A stretch of DNA of 64,000 bases. Origin: Phycisphaerales bacterium (GTDB lineage Bacteria; Planctomycetota; Phycisphaerae; Phycisphaerales; UBA1924). A model generated the notes under the pieces. That model saw only the letters and a program-made list of their open reading frames with translations. It did no database searches and had not been told where the DNA came from. Below, one piece after another: positions 25,199 to 33,468 of this stretch; the first letter of the stretch is position 1; each line of letters opens with the position of its first letter. Both the position numbers and the translations under genes were made by a program. The stretch spans positions 1-64,000 of the forward strand of contig JADZER010000055.1 in the NCBI GenBank assembly GCA_020850415.1, in the 5' to 3' direction.

Positions 25199-26106
25199 CC
25201 GCCGCTGCCGTCGGACTCGCCGCCGGCGTCCCCGCCGGTTCCCTCGCCACCCTGCTCGCCCTGCCCCTCGCCGGCGGGCTGGCCTTCCCCACCGCCGGAT
25301 TCCACCGCCGGCGCCCCGCCCTCGGGCAGTTGAGGACCGGTCTCGCCGGCGTCGGGCGCGACCACCGGCTCGGGCTCCGGCGCCGGAGGCACGGGCAGCT
25401 CGCTCTTGCTGAGCGGGGTGATCGTCTGGCCCATCAGGTCAGGCAGCGCCGTCAGGCGCATCTTCGCGATGGTGTTGTGCTCGAGGAAGCCGTGCTTCTC
25501 CGCGAGAGTCGAAGCCCGGTCGAGCATGTTCTTGGCCGCGTCGGTGTCGCCCCGAGACTCCGACACCGCCGCCAGCCCGTACAGCGCCGAGAGCGCGTGG
25601 ATCGCCATCCCCGGCTTGCTCTCGGTATCGCTGAAGACCTGCTTGTAGAGCGCCTCGGCCTCGTTGAGGAACCGGGTGCGGTCGTCGGCTGTGATGGCGT
25701 CGTCCGGGCTCTCATACTCGCCGGTGCTGGGGTTGATCGGGGTGCCGGGCTTGACGCCGCGCTGCACCGCCCGCAGATACTCATCGGCCGCCGTGAGGGT
25801 CGCCAGCGCGCGCACGCCGGGCACATTGTCGTAGTCCTGCGCGATCCGGCGCAGCGCATCGGGCGAGGGCGAGCCGGTCTCGGTCGAGGCGTTGAGTTCC
25901 TGGAACGCCTGGTCGATGTGCGCCGCCCGGGACTCTTTGCGCTTGTTGTTGTAGAAGTACCCCAGCGCGATCAGGGCCGCGACGAGGAGCACCGGCGTGC
26001 TCCACTTGCGGACGAAGTCCACGAACTCCTGGTTGATCCGGGAGTCCTCAAGGCCCGCGCCTTCCTTGATCTGGTCGAGCCGATTGTCGCGTTCCTCGTT
26101 CGCCAT
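25195..26106 (-). CDS. YfgM-like membrane-anchored tetratricopeptide protein
   Basis: A 303-residue product. The N-terminal cytosolic stretch (ANEERDNRLDQIKEGAGLED) leads to one membrane helix (STPVLLVAALIALGYFY). A helical-repeat domain follows (FLNEAEALYKQVFSD, MAIHALSALYGLAAVSESRG, DTDAAKNMLDRASTLAEKHG), resembling the ancillary translocon subunit YfgM. The C-terminus is a long Pro/Glu then Gly/Glu-rich disordered tail. The stop overlaps the pseudouridine synthase start as ATGA. A role in holding translocating proteins is possible by analogy; the homology call is tentative. Confidence 0.7.
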   Translation of the reverse strand: MANEERDNRLDQIKEGAGLEDSRINQEFVDFVRKWSTPVLLVAALIALGYFYNNKRKESRAAHIDQAFQELNASTETGSPSPDALRRIAQDYDNVPGVRALATLTAADEYLRAVQRGVKPGTPINPSTGEYESPDDAITADDRTRFLNEAEALYKQVFSDTESKPGMAIHALSALYGLAAVSESRGDTDAAKNMLDRASTLAEKHGFLEHNTIAKMRLTALPDLMGQTITPLSKSELPVPPAPEPEPVVAPDAGETGPQLPEGGAPAVESGGGEGQPAGEGQGEQGGEGTGGDAGGESDGSGG

Positions 26107-26238
26107 GACGCCGCGCTCCGCCCAGGCTGCCGGGCCAGCCTGTTTGTACGATATTTGTCAGGTTCTCGCCGGCACAGCGCCCGGCGGGCAGTGTAGCGCC
26201 GGTCACCCCCCCGCGCGACCGCCCCGGGCCGGCCCCGC

Positions 26239-27267
26239 TCAGCCCCAAAACCTCCAGGGCGCGCCGGACGAGAGGTCGGCGTCGGGCAGGAGCCCCCGGC
26301 GCAGACACACCCCCAGCCCCGCGATCCCCTCGCCCGTCGCCGCGGACACCGACGCGTCGTGGCCCCACGCCGGACGCCCACGGTCCGCGCGGAGCGCCAC
26401 CGCCAAACTCGGCGCCGACACCCCGGGCGGCAGCTCGACCGGAGGGGTATCCCGGTCACCCAATCGGACAATCAAGTCGGCCTGCGGCAGCAGGGCGTTG
26501 GCGATCGCCAGCGCCTCGCGCTCGGCCTCGGGGGCCCCGGCCCGCCGGCCCGGGGTGTCCACCCAACGGACGATCAGCCCGTCAAGATCGACCAGCGACC
26601 CCACATGGTCCCGGGTCGTCCCAGGCTCGTCGGCCACCGCCGCCACCGCCCGCCCGCTCAGCCGGTTCAGCAGGGTCGATTTCCCGATGTTCGACTCCCC
26701 CACCGCCACCACCATCGGCGGCGTGATCAGCCGGCCCAGCCTTGCCGACCGCCCCGGATCCGGATCCTCCTCCCCCAGCGTCGGCGGGCGCCCTAAATGC
26801 TCACTCCACAGGCGGGGCTGGGCGAGCAGCAGGTCGATCGCCCGCGGGCTCGCGGCCCTGGCGATCGCCTCCAGCTGCGCTGCCTCAAAGTCCGAGGCCG
26901 CCTCGGGGAACCTCCCCCGGACCGAGTCGTCCCGGTCCAACACAACCCCCGCCCTCGAGAACGCCGCGCCGAGCTGCCGGAGGATCTCCTGCCCGGCGTG
27001 GGGGGTGAGTATGGCCAGATCCGTGCGCACACGGGAGACCACGCCCCGGTCGACGCCGACGAGGTCCCGGAGGCGTACCTGGCCGACCGGCACGGGCGCG
27101 ATGCCCAGCCGTTCCAGCGCCCCGTCCACATCGCCCCGCAGTTGCAGGACCGCGATCGCGCCCGGACGCTCCGCGGGCGAGCAGAGGCGCCAGGAGCACC
27201 CGACGCCGGGCGGATCGCCGGCGCCCCGGGCCGGAGCGGTCTGGGGCGGGGGGGGTTCCGTTGTCAT
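26239..27267 (-). CDS. Degenerate MnmE/TrmE-like GTPase
   Basis: A 342-residue MnmE-like protein. An N-terminal folate-binding-like domain (PGAIAVLQLRGDVDGAL) and a helical linker precede a G domain: P-loop GESNIGKSTLLNRL, DEPGTTRDH (G2), VDTPGRR (G3) and SAATGEGI (G5). G4 NKxD is replaced by LRAD, and the C-terminal Cys-Ile-Gly-Lys needed for tRNA modification in true MnmE is missing; the protein ends APWRFWG. It is about 100 residues shorter than MnmE (450). Start ATG 27,267 with GGGAG upstream. It follows coaX by 28 bases. It is either a paralogue of altered function or a decaying one; mnmG, the normal partner, is at 45.1 kb. Confidence 0.75.
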   Translation of the reverse strand: MTTEPPPPQTAPARGAGDPPGVGCSWRLCSPAERPGAIAVLQLRGDVDGALERLGIAPVPVGQVRLRDLVGVDRGVVSRVRTDLAILTPHAGQEILRQLGAAFSRAGVVLDRDDSVRGRFPEAASDFEAAQLEAIARAASPRAIDLLLAQPRLWSEHLGRPPTLGEEDPDPGRSARLGRLITPPMVVAVGESNIGKSTLLNRLSGRAVAAVADEPGTTRDHVGSLVDLDGLIVRWVDTPGRRAGAPEAEREALAIANALLPQADLIVRLGDRDTPPVELPPGVSAPSLAVALRADRGRPAWGHDASVSAATGEGIAGLGVCLRRGLLPDADLSSGAPWRFWG

Positions 27268-27295
27268 GCCTGGTCTCCCCCGGTGCGCGCGGGCT

Positions 27296-28072
27296 CTAGG
27301 CCTGCACCGCGTGCTCGATGGTCCGCTGGATGCCGATGAGCTGGAGGTCCGGGATGATGCGTTCGACGAACTCATCGCCCTCGAAAAGGGCCGGTGCGTC
27401 GCCGCCGGTGGCGATGACTCGCGGGTAGGCCTCGTAGTACTCGGCGAAGTGCTCGACCAGCTCCCGGACCAGGCCGCGGGCGGCGCCGCGGACCCCGACC
27501 TGCATCGCGTGACGGGTGGACTTGCCGAACGGGCCCCGGGCGGTGGGGTCGAACTCGACCTTGGGCAAGGCGGCGGTGTGCTCGTGCAAGGCCCGGAGCA
27601 TCATGTTGACCCCCGGCGCGATCGCCCCGCCGTGGAAGGCCCCCTGGCCGTCGACGAAGTCCACCGTGATCGCCGTCCCCGCGTCGATGACCGCCACCGC
27701 CGACTCGGTCAGCGCGAAGGCCGCCACGGCGTTGAGGGCCCGGTCGATCCCCAGGGTCGAGGCGTCGTCGAGCGTGTGGCGCAGCGGCGGCATGGCGTCG
27801 CGCCCGATCCTGGCGATCGGCACGCCGAGCCCGGCCAGGGCCCGCTCCAGGCGATCGGCTGCCGGGTGGTTCACGCTGGCGATGGCGATCGACTCGGGGT
27901 CGGCCTGCTCGGCTGCGGCGAGCAGCGCCGCCTCGGCCCCGTCATGGGGCTCGGCCCCGCCAGGGGTCAGCTCGCGCCCGACGAAGGTGGCCCAGCGGGC
28001 GCGGGTGTTGCCGACCGCGATCGCGAGCAGCGTGCCGGACGGGGACCCGGGGGGGTTGGCGTTGGTGACCAT
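27296..28072 (-). CDS. coaX: Type III pantothenate kinase (CoaX-like)
   Basis: A 258-residue ASKHA-fold protein of the CoaX family (pantothenate + ATP to 4'-phosphopantothenate, first step of CoA synthesis). Family features are AVGNTRARWATF near the N-terminus, LGIDRALNAVAAFAL, AVIDAGTAITVDFVDGQGAF then HGGAIAPGVNMMLRAL, and VIATGGDAPALF. The first motif normally reads D-x-G-N-T and the Asp takes part in catalysis; here it is Ala (AIAVGNT), which may lower activity. ATG 28,072 gives the usual N-terminus. It is upstream of the MnmE-like gene on one transcript. Confidence 0.85.
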   Translation of the reverse strand: MVTNANPPGSPSGTLLAIAVGNTRARWATFVGRELTPGGAEPHDGAEAALLAAAEQADPESIAIASVNHPAADRLERALAGLGVPIARIGRDAMPPLRHTLDDASTLGIDRALNAVAAFALTESAVAVIDAGTAITVDFVDGQGAFHGGAIAPGVNMMLRALHEHTAALPKVEFDPTARGPFGKSTRHAMQVGVRGAARGLVRELVEHFAEYYEAYPRVIATGGDAPALFEGDEFVERIIPDLQLIGIQRTIEHAVQA

Positions 28073-28121
28073 GGCCTGAGGGTACCTGCCCCGCGCCCCG
28101 CGGGCCCTACAGTCTGCGCGC

Positions 28122-29114
28122 ATGGTGACCTGCCGCGTGGATGCTGCGCTGGACCGGGTACGGATGGGGGACATGAGCTTCCCCCTGGGTGCGTACCCCG
28201 TGGAGGCGATGGACCCCGCCCCGGGCTATACCGTGCTCTTCGAGCCCGCCGACGGGGACAACGAGGGCGAGTGGGAGGAGTGGCCCGACCGCTATGTGTT
28301 CGACATCGTCATCAGCGCCGAGCGGGTCGAGGCCCTCGTCCGCCACCTGCTGACGCTGCTCCCCGGGCGGGTCTACCCCATCCTCGACATCCTGGGCCAC
28401 GACGCGTACCGCGAGGTCGACCCCTATGTGTCCTACGAGCTGGTCGGGCTCGACCGCTTCACCGACATCGTGCGCCGGTTCCGGGGGTTCTTCTTCGAAG
28501 ACGGGCTGGTCGGCTTCGGGGCGATGAGCGACGACCCGTTCATCTATCTGTTCGTCGACGAGCACAAGATCGTCACGCTCCGCTGCCTCATGGAGCAACG
28601 CGAGCAGGTCGAGGCCATCCTCCGGGCCTTCGACCTGGAAGAGGTCGAGAAGCCCGCCGGGGCCGACTCGGCCCTGCACGAGCACCGCTCGGTCCTGGTC
28701 AGCCCCGCCGAGGAGGAGGATGTGCTGGGCTTCGAGGAGATCCTGGAGGAACTCCGGGACCGCTGGCAGCTGATGCTGAACATCGACCCCGAGTCCAATG
28801 TGGACGACGACGGCAACGACCTGGGCGTCACCGACTGGAGGCTCCTGGCCCGGGCCGAGTACGAGGAAGAGCCGGTCGTGCGCTATGTCGAGGTCTTCCT
28901 CCGGGCCACCTGCCTCGCGGAGGCCGAGGAGCTCGGCCGGGAGGCCGGCGACGGGCTCTTCGACGAGGAGGACCGGGAGCCGACGGTGGCGGCGATGGTG
29001 GAAATCGATCGCGTCGGGCCCAAGGAGTTCCGCTCGATGCTGACCCAGGCCGGGGCGAAGAAGCCCAGGATCCCCCCCGGATCGGGTGTGGTATTCGCGC
29101 GCTGGGCCGGGTGA
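28122..29114 (+). CDS. Conserved-looking acidic hypothetical protein
   Basis: A 330-residue, strongly acidic, cytosolic protein without known motifs. The centre (VDPYVSYELVGLDRFTDIVR, FRGFFFEDGLVGFGAM) looks folded and globular, with a second half rich in Glu/Asp. The last 25 residues (FRSMLTQAGAKKPRIPPGSG) may be flexible. The start may be ATG 28,173 (SFPLGAYPVEAM) with GGGGGA upstream rather than 28,122, and the first codons could be leader. It is divergent from coaX. The family is not recognised; it is not obviously related to the neighbouring secretin. Confidence 0.7.
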   Translation: MVTCRVDAALDRVRMGDMSFPLGAYPVEAMDPAPGYTVLFEPADGDNEGEWEEWPDRYVFDIVISAERVEALVRHLLTLLPGRVYPILDILGHDAYREVDPYVSYELVGLDRFTDIVRRFRGFFFEDGLVGFGAMSDDPFIYLFVDEHKIVTLRCLMEQREQVEAILRAFDLEEVEKPAGADSALHEHRSVLVSPAEEEDVLGFEEILEELRDRWQLMLNIDPESNVDDDGNDLGVTDWRLLARAEYEEEPVVRYVEVFLRATCLAEAEELGREAGDGLFDEEDREPTVAAMVEIDRVGPKEFRSMLTQAGAKKPRIPPGSGVVFARWAG

Positions 29115-29238
29115 TCCGCCGGGTTGTGGATCGTCTGGGGAAAATGCCGGCGGCGAATCGAGCAACCGGTGCGGGGGGCGGCTGGAATAGACAATGTGCA
29201 ACGAGGGGGCGGGTCCTGAAGAGGATGGGCCCGTACAG

Positions 29239-29266
29239 TTGCGTTCCGCGGCCGGACGGGTTATCT
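29239..29266 (+). promoter_or_regulatory. Predicted sigma-70 promoter for the secretin gene
   Basis: TTGCGT (29,239-29,244) and TTATCT (29,261-29,266) are separated by 16 bases. A purine start (A at 29,271) would begin the transcript just before the first helix of the structured leader. It is a prediction from spacing and sequence only. Confidence 0.45.
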
Positions 29267-29270
29267 TCCG

Positions 29271-29441
29271 ACCCCGCACGCAAGGGCAACCTTGCTCGGG
29301 GTCCGGAGGGTCCGCCGACGGCGGAGCCGGAGACCCGGGCGGTGGGAAGGCCGCCCTCCGAAAGCCCATCGTGCGGAGACCCCGTCCCGCTTGAGAAGCG
29401 GACGCTTGAAGTGAAGCTCATCGCGGCGGCGCATCGCCGCG
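29271..29441 (+). ncRNA. Candidate structured 5' leader RNA upstream of the secretin gene
   Basis: A closing helix (CCGCAC 29,274-29,279 with GTGCGG 29,371-29,376) encloses three hairpins: GCAAGG-GCAA-CCTTGC (29,280-29,295, a GNRA tetraloop); GGGTCCGG (29,299-29,306) with CCGG-AG-ACCC (29,327-29,336), capped by TCCGCC-GAC-GGCGGA; and GGGCGG-(8 bases)-CCGCCC (29,337-29,356). A four-way junction results. Two more hairpins follow, CCGCTT-GAG-AAGCGG (29,387-29,401) and CGCGGCG-(6)-CGCCGCG (29,422-29,441). It could be a riboswitch, a protein-binding leader or a separate small RNA. No known class fits; see rejected items. Confidence 0.5.
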
Positions 29442-29466
29442 AAGTCTGGCCAGTTTGGAGAACAGC

Positions 29467-32400
29467 ATGCTTAGGCGTTCACCCCGTCGTGTCGGTTCCC
29501 TCCTCGCCGCAGCCGCTGCGTTCGCCGGCGTGCAGGGAATGGCGGCTCTCCCCGCGCTCGCGCAGAGCGAGTTCCCGACGGTGGGCCAGGAGCTGGCGGC
29601 GCCGGGCGCCGTGATCGAGCGGGCCCAGAAGCTCGCCGACGAGGGCAAGCTGGTGCACGCCTACGAGATGCTCCGCGACCTGCTCGGCGGGGGCGGGGCG
29701 ACCATGACCGATGAGGAGCGGGCCGAGGCGATGACGCTCACCAGCTCGGTCAACCGGCGCATCAGCGTGCTCGACTCCTACGAGGTCAGCCTGCAGAAGG
29801 CCGAGTACGCCCTGGCGACCGACGACCTCAAGGCCGCCGCCCACCACGCCCGGGCCGTCGCGACCTCCGGCACCGCCCAGGCCGACCAGGCCCAGCGGGC
29901 GACCGACCTGATCGGGGACATCGACGCCCGCCGGGCGACGCTCGAGCCGGTGATGCGAAGCCGGCTTGCCGAGGCGGTCGCCGCGATGCGCGACGGCGAC
30001 TACGCCGGCGCGAAACGCGGGCTCCAGGCGGTCAGCCGCTCCGGCGTGGACCTCACCGACGGCGAGCGGGAGAGCCTGCTGGCCTCGCAGGAGCAGATCC
30101 TGCTGCTGGAAGCCTCGCGGGGCGAGCGTTTCGACTCCCCCGTCGCCGCGGCCGGCGTGCTGCAGCCGGGCGTCGTCACCCGGCAGGACGAGTCGGGCGC
30201 CGGTGAGAACTCCGGCCAGCAGGCCGAGTCCCAGCCGGAGACCCAGCCCACCGGTGATTCGCAGGACTTCCTTCAGGTCGCCCGCCGGCTCGAGGCCGGC
30301 GCCGCGATGGCCGAGGCCGATGACGCCTTCCTCAACGGGCGCTGGGCCGAGGCCCGCGCCAAGTACCAGCGGGCCCTGAGCGAGTTCGGCGACCTGCTCG
30401 ACGGCAACCAGACCGCGCTGGCCCAGAGCCGCGTCGCCGAGGCGCAGATCAACATGGGCGCCGCCCAGCCGAAACTGCTCGACACGGTCATCAGCGACAA
30501 GCAGATCGAGGCCGACATGATGCGGACCACGATCCGCACCCAGCTCCAGCAGGCCCAGCGGGCGTTGGACTCCGGCGACACCGATGCGGCCCGCGACCAG
30601 GCCGCCCAGGCCCAGCTGACCTGGGCCTCCTCAAAGAACAAGCAGCTCTTCTCCGAGACCGAGCTGGCCGAGTTCGCCAGCCTGCTCGACCAGCTCCGGT
30701 CGGACATCAACCTCGCGGTGGAGCGCAACCTCCGGGCCGAGCAGGCCACCCAGGAGTCCAGCTCGGCCGAGCAGGCCCGCATCGCGGCCCTGAACCGCGA
30801 GCGCGAGCGTGCCCGCAAGATCACCGAGGCCATCGACCGGGCCCGGGCCCTGCAGGCCGAGATGAAGTACACCGAGGCCCTCGAGGTCGTCGAGAGCCAG
30901 ATCCTCTTCCTCGACCCGATCAACCCCGCCGGCCTGCTGCTGCGGGACACCTACCGCGACATCCTGATCTACCAGGACAGCAACAGCCAGGCGGTGGAGA
31001 AGAACTTCGGCATCGCCGAGCAGCAGAAGGCCAACAACGAGGCGTTCATCCCGCCGCCGGGCATCGTGGACTACCCGACCGACTGGCCGGCGCTCTCGGC
31101 GATGCGGGCGGGTGTGGAGAGCATGCACGAGACCCCGGCGGACCGGCGGGTGCTCGCGGCGCTCGAGAACACGACGCTGCCCGCCCAGTTCAACGACAAC
31201 ACGCTCGAGCAGGCCCTGACCTACTTCGCCCAGCTCACCACGCTGGACATGGACATCGACTGGCAGTCGCTCGAGGAGATCGGGATCGACCGCGAGACCA
31301 CCGTGTCGCTGTCGCTCAAGCAGGCGACGGCGCAGACCGTGCTGGACCGCCTGCTGGACAAGGTCTCGACCGACCCGGTGAACCAGGCCGACTGGGCCGT
31401 GGTCGACGGCATGCTCCAGATCGCCAGCGACGAGAAGATCCGCCGGAACACGGTCCTGGAGATCTACGACATCCGCGACCTGGTCTTCGAGGTGCCCGAC
31501 TACGACGAGGCCCCGACGATCGACCTCCAGAGCGTGCTGCAGAGCTCGCAGGGCGGCGGCGGCGGGCAGAGCCCGTTCCAGAACGACCAGCAGGACCAGC
31601 AGCGCGACCGCCTCCCCCTCGATGAGCGGATCGACCAGATCAAGGAGATCATCTACACCAACATCGATCCCGAGAGCTGGCCGGAAGGCGGCGGCACCAC
31701 CGGCGCGATGTTCGACCTCAACAGCCAGCTGCTGATCAAGAACACGCCCAAGAACCACCGTGAGATCCGCGGCCTGCTCAGCAAGCTCCGCGAGTCCAAG
31801 GCGATGCAGATCAATGTCGAGACCCGCTTCCTGCTCGTCGCGCAGGACTTCTTCGAGCAGATCGGCTTTGACCTGGATGTCTACTTCGGCGGCGAGAACA
31901 ACCAGTTCCGGGCCGCCTCCGCGACCGACAACACCGTCCTGCCCAGCGATTTCTTCGACTTCGGGCAGGGCGGGTTGCAGCGAGTCGTCGGCGGCGCCGG
32001 CACGGACACCGACGGCGACGGCGTCGCGGATGTCTTCACCAGCCAGGGCGTCGTCAACCCCACGCCCTGGTCGCCCATCGGCACCGGCCAGAACTCCCTG
32101 GGCCTGGCCTCGAGCCTGATGCCCGGCGAGGGCATCGCCGGCGCCATCCTGGGCGAGGCCCCCGCGCTGGGCATCGCCGGCCAGTTCCTCGACGATGTCC
32201 AGGTCGACTTCCTCATCCAGGCCACCCAGGCCGACCGGCGCAGCGTCCAGCTCACCGCCCCGCGCCTCACCTTCACCAACGGCCAGGTCTCCAACATCTA
32301 TGTCGTCACGCAGAACTCCTTCGTCTCCGACCTCCAGCCCGTCGTCTCCGACTCGGCCGTCGGCTTCGACCCCACCCTCGCGGTCGCGGCCGAGGGCGTC

Positions 32401-32844
32401 GTGATGCTCGTCGAGGGCCAGGTCACCGCCGACCGGCGCTATGTCCTTATCAACATCGACACCTCCGTGTCCCAGATCGAGGGCTTCGCCACCCAGCCGG
32501 TCACCGCCGTCGCCGGCGGGCAGCTCGTCACCTCGTCCGACACCCAGTCCTTTATCCAGCTCCCCACCGTCACCGTCACCCGAGTCCAGACCACCGTCAC
32601 CGTCCCCGACCAGGGCACGGTCCTCCTCGGCGGCCAGCGGCTCATCAACGAGACCGAGGTCGAGACCGGCGTGCCCGTCCTCAGCAAGATCCCGATCCTC
32701 AACCGCTTCTTCAGCAACCGCATCGAGGCCCGCGAGGAGCAGACACTCCTCATCCTCATCAAGCCCACCATCCTGATCCAGAGCGAGCAGGAGGAGAGCG
32801 CCTTCCCGGGTCTCAACCAGACCCTCCACGGCCTGGGCGGCTGA
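29467..32844 (+). CDS. Very long secretin (type II secretion/type IV pilus GspD/PilQ-like)
   Basis: A 1125-residue outer-membrane secretin. The signal peptide is followed by a long helical, repeat-like N-terminal half (to about residue 540; AADDAFLNGRWAEARAKYQR and similar TPR-like helices). An N0/STN-like domain (LPAQFNDNTLEQALTYFAQL, ALPLD-like strands) precedes the C-terminal secretin domain: VQVDFLIQATQADRRSVQLT, AEGVVMLVEGQVTADRRYV, VTVPDQGTVLLGGQRLIN and the VPVLSKIPILNRFFSNR end. GspD is usually about 650-700 residues, so the extra N-terminal region is unusual. The start at 29,467 has GGAGAA upstream. No other gsp/pil genes are adjacent. A structured leader precedes it. Confidence 0.9.
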   Translation: MLRRSPRRVGSLLAAAAAFAGVQGMAALPALAQSEFPTVGQELAAPGAVIERAQKLADEGKLVHAYEMLRDLLGGGGATMTDEERAEAMTLTSSVNRRISVLDSYEVSLQKAEYALATDDLKAAAHHARAVATSGTAQADQAQRATDLIGDIDARRATLEPVMRSRLAEAVAAMRDGDYAGAKRGLQAVSRSGVDLTDGERESLLASQEQILLLEASRGERFDSPVAAAGVLQPGVVTRQDESGAGENSGQQAESQPETQPTGDSQDFLQVARRLEAGAAMAEADDAFLNGRWAEARAKYQRALSEFGDLLDGNQTALAQSRVAEAQINMGAAQPKLLDTVISDKQIEADMMRTTIRTQLQQAQRALDSGDTDAARDQAAQAQLTWASSKNKQLFSETELAEFASLLDQLRSDINLAVERNLRAEQATQESSSAEQARIAALNRERERARKITEAIDRARALQAEMKYTEALEVVESQILFLDPINPAGLLLRDTYRDILIYQDSNSQAVEKNFGIAEQQKANNEAFIPPPGIVDYPTDWPALSAMRAGVESMHETPADRRVLAALENTTLPAQFNDNTLEQALTYFAQLTTLDMDIDWQSLEEIGIDRETTVSLSLKQATAQTVLDRLLDKVSTDPVNQADWAVVDGMLQIASDEKIRRNTVLEIYDIRDLVFEVPDYDEAPTIDLQSVLQSSQGGGGGQSPFQNDQQDQQRDRLPLDERIDQIKEIIYTNIDPESWPEGGGTTGAMFDLNSQLLIKNTPKNHREIRGLLSKLRESKAMQINVETRFLLVAQDFFEQIGFDLDVYFGGENNQFRAASATDNTVLPSDFFDFGQGGLQRVVGGAGTDTDGDGVADVFTSQGVVNPTPWSPIGTGQNSLGLASSLMPGEGIAGAILGEAPALGIAGQFLDDVQVDFLIQATQADRRSVQLTAPRLTFTNGQVSNIYVVTQNSFVSDLQPVVSDSAVGFDPTLAVAAEGVVMLVEGQVTADRRYVLINIDTSVSQIEGFATQPVTAVAGGQLVTSSDTQSFIQLPTVTVTRVQTTVTVPDQGTVLLGGQRLINETEVETGVPVLSKIPILNRFFSNRIEAREEQTLLILIKPTILIQSEQEESAFPGLNQTLHGLGG

Positions 32845-32867
32845 GCCTCGGAGAGCCCGATCCCGCA

Positions 32868-32900
32868 GGGGCCGCCCGCAGGGGCGGCCCCTTTCATTTC
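32868..32900 (+). terminator. Intrinsic terminator after the secretin gene
   Basis: GGGGCCGCCC (32,868-32,877) pairs perfectly with GGGCGGCCCC (32,882-32,891) over a four-base loop and is followed by TTTCATTTC. It lies 24 bases after the secretin stop. Confidence 0.8.
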
Positions 32901-33042
32901 CCGGGCCCCCGGGCCCCCCGCGATCGCGGGCGCCCCCGGCTGGCCGGCCCGCGCGGGGCGGTTACACTATGACGGTTCGGCGCAGGGCCGGGCGTGTGGG
33001 GTCGCCCCGAGGCGGGGCCCAGGCAGCGCAGGAGGTTTGGCC

Positions 33043-33402
33043 ATGGCGGGCAGCGACTCACGAATCCGGGTCAAGGAGACCGAAGGGGTCACGCTGATCG
33101 AGTTCATCGATCGCAACATCCTCGACGAGGCCAACATCCAGGCGATCGGCGAGGAGATCGCCTCGCTCATCGAACGCGCGCCAAAGCCCAAGCTGCTCGT
33201 CAGCTTCGCCAATGTCGACCACCTCTCCTCAGCCGCCCTGGGCACGCTCATCACCGTCAACACCAAGATCCGCAACAAGGGCGGCAAGCTCTGCCTCGCC
33301 AACATCGACCCGCAGATCTACGAGGTGTTCGTGATCACGAGGCTCAACCAGCTCTTCGAGATCAAGGAGTCGACCGACGAGGCCATGAAGGTCTTCGGCT
33401 GA
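33043..33402 (+). CDS. STAS-domain anti-sigma factor antagonist
   Basis: A 119-residue single STAS domain (SpoIIAA/RsbV-like). VTLIEFIDRNILDEANIQAI and the phosphorylatable loop in VDHLSSAALGTLITVNTKIR (Ser-Ser) are typical; LCLANIDPQIYEVFVITRLN is the C-terminal part. AGGAGG with normal spacing precedes ATG 33,043. Next to it is an RsbW/SpoIIAB-like kinase, the usual partner: unphosphorylated STAS protein sequesters the kinase. No sigma factor gene is adjacent, so the final target is unknown. Confidence 0.9.
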   Translation: MAGSDSRIRVKETEGVTLIEFIDRNILDEANIQAIGEEIASLIERAPKPKLLVSFANVDHLSSAALGTLITVNTKIRNKGGKLCLANIDPQIYEVFVITRLNQLFEIKESTDEAMKVFG

Positions 33403-33468
33403 ACCGACGCGGGTGTTCGCCCTCGCCGCGTGGTGGCGGCGCAGGTTCGCGGGAGTGCTGTTGAGCTC

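Larger units (their letters stand above)
29115..29466 (+). other. Long intergenic region with promoter and structured leader
   Basis: The 352 bases between the acidic hypothetical gene and the secretin gene hold a candidate promoter (29,239-29,266) and a highly structured 5' leader (29,271-29,466), both listed separately. The first about 120 bases have no feature that I can support. Confidence 0.6.

Noticed and set aside
29277..29376. Class I c-di-GMP (GEMM) riboswitch before the secretin gene
   Set aside because: CACGCAAGGGCAACC looks like the 5' GEMM consensus, but the second conserved strand (GGACGCAAAGCC-like) and the GGTAGC-type 3' part are missing, and the helices fall in a different order.
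29271..29376. Small SRP (4.5S) RNA
   Set aside because: A GGTCCGGA-like string occurs, but the conserved GGAA-tetraloop tip and single-hairpin architecture do not; the region folds as a multi-hairpin junction.
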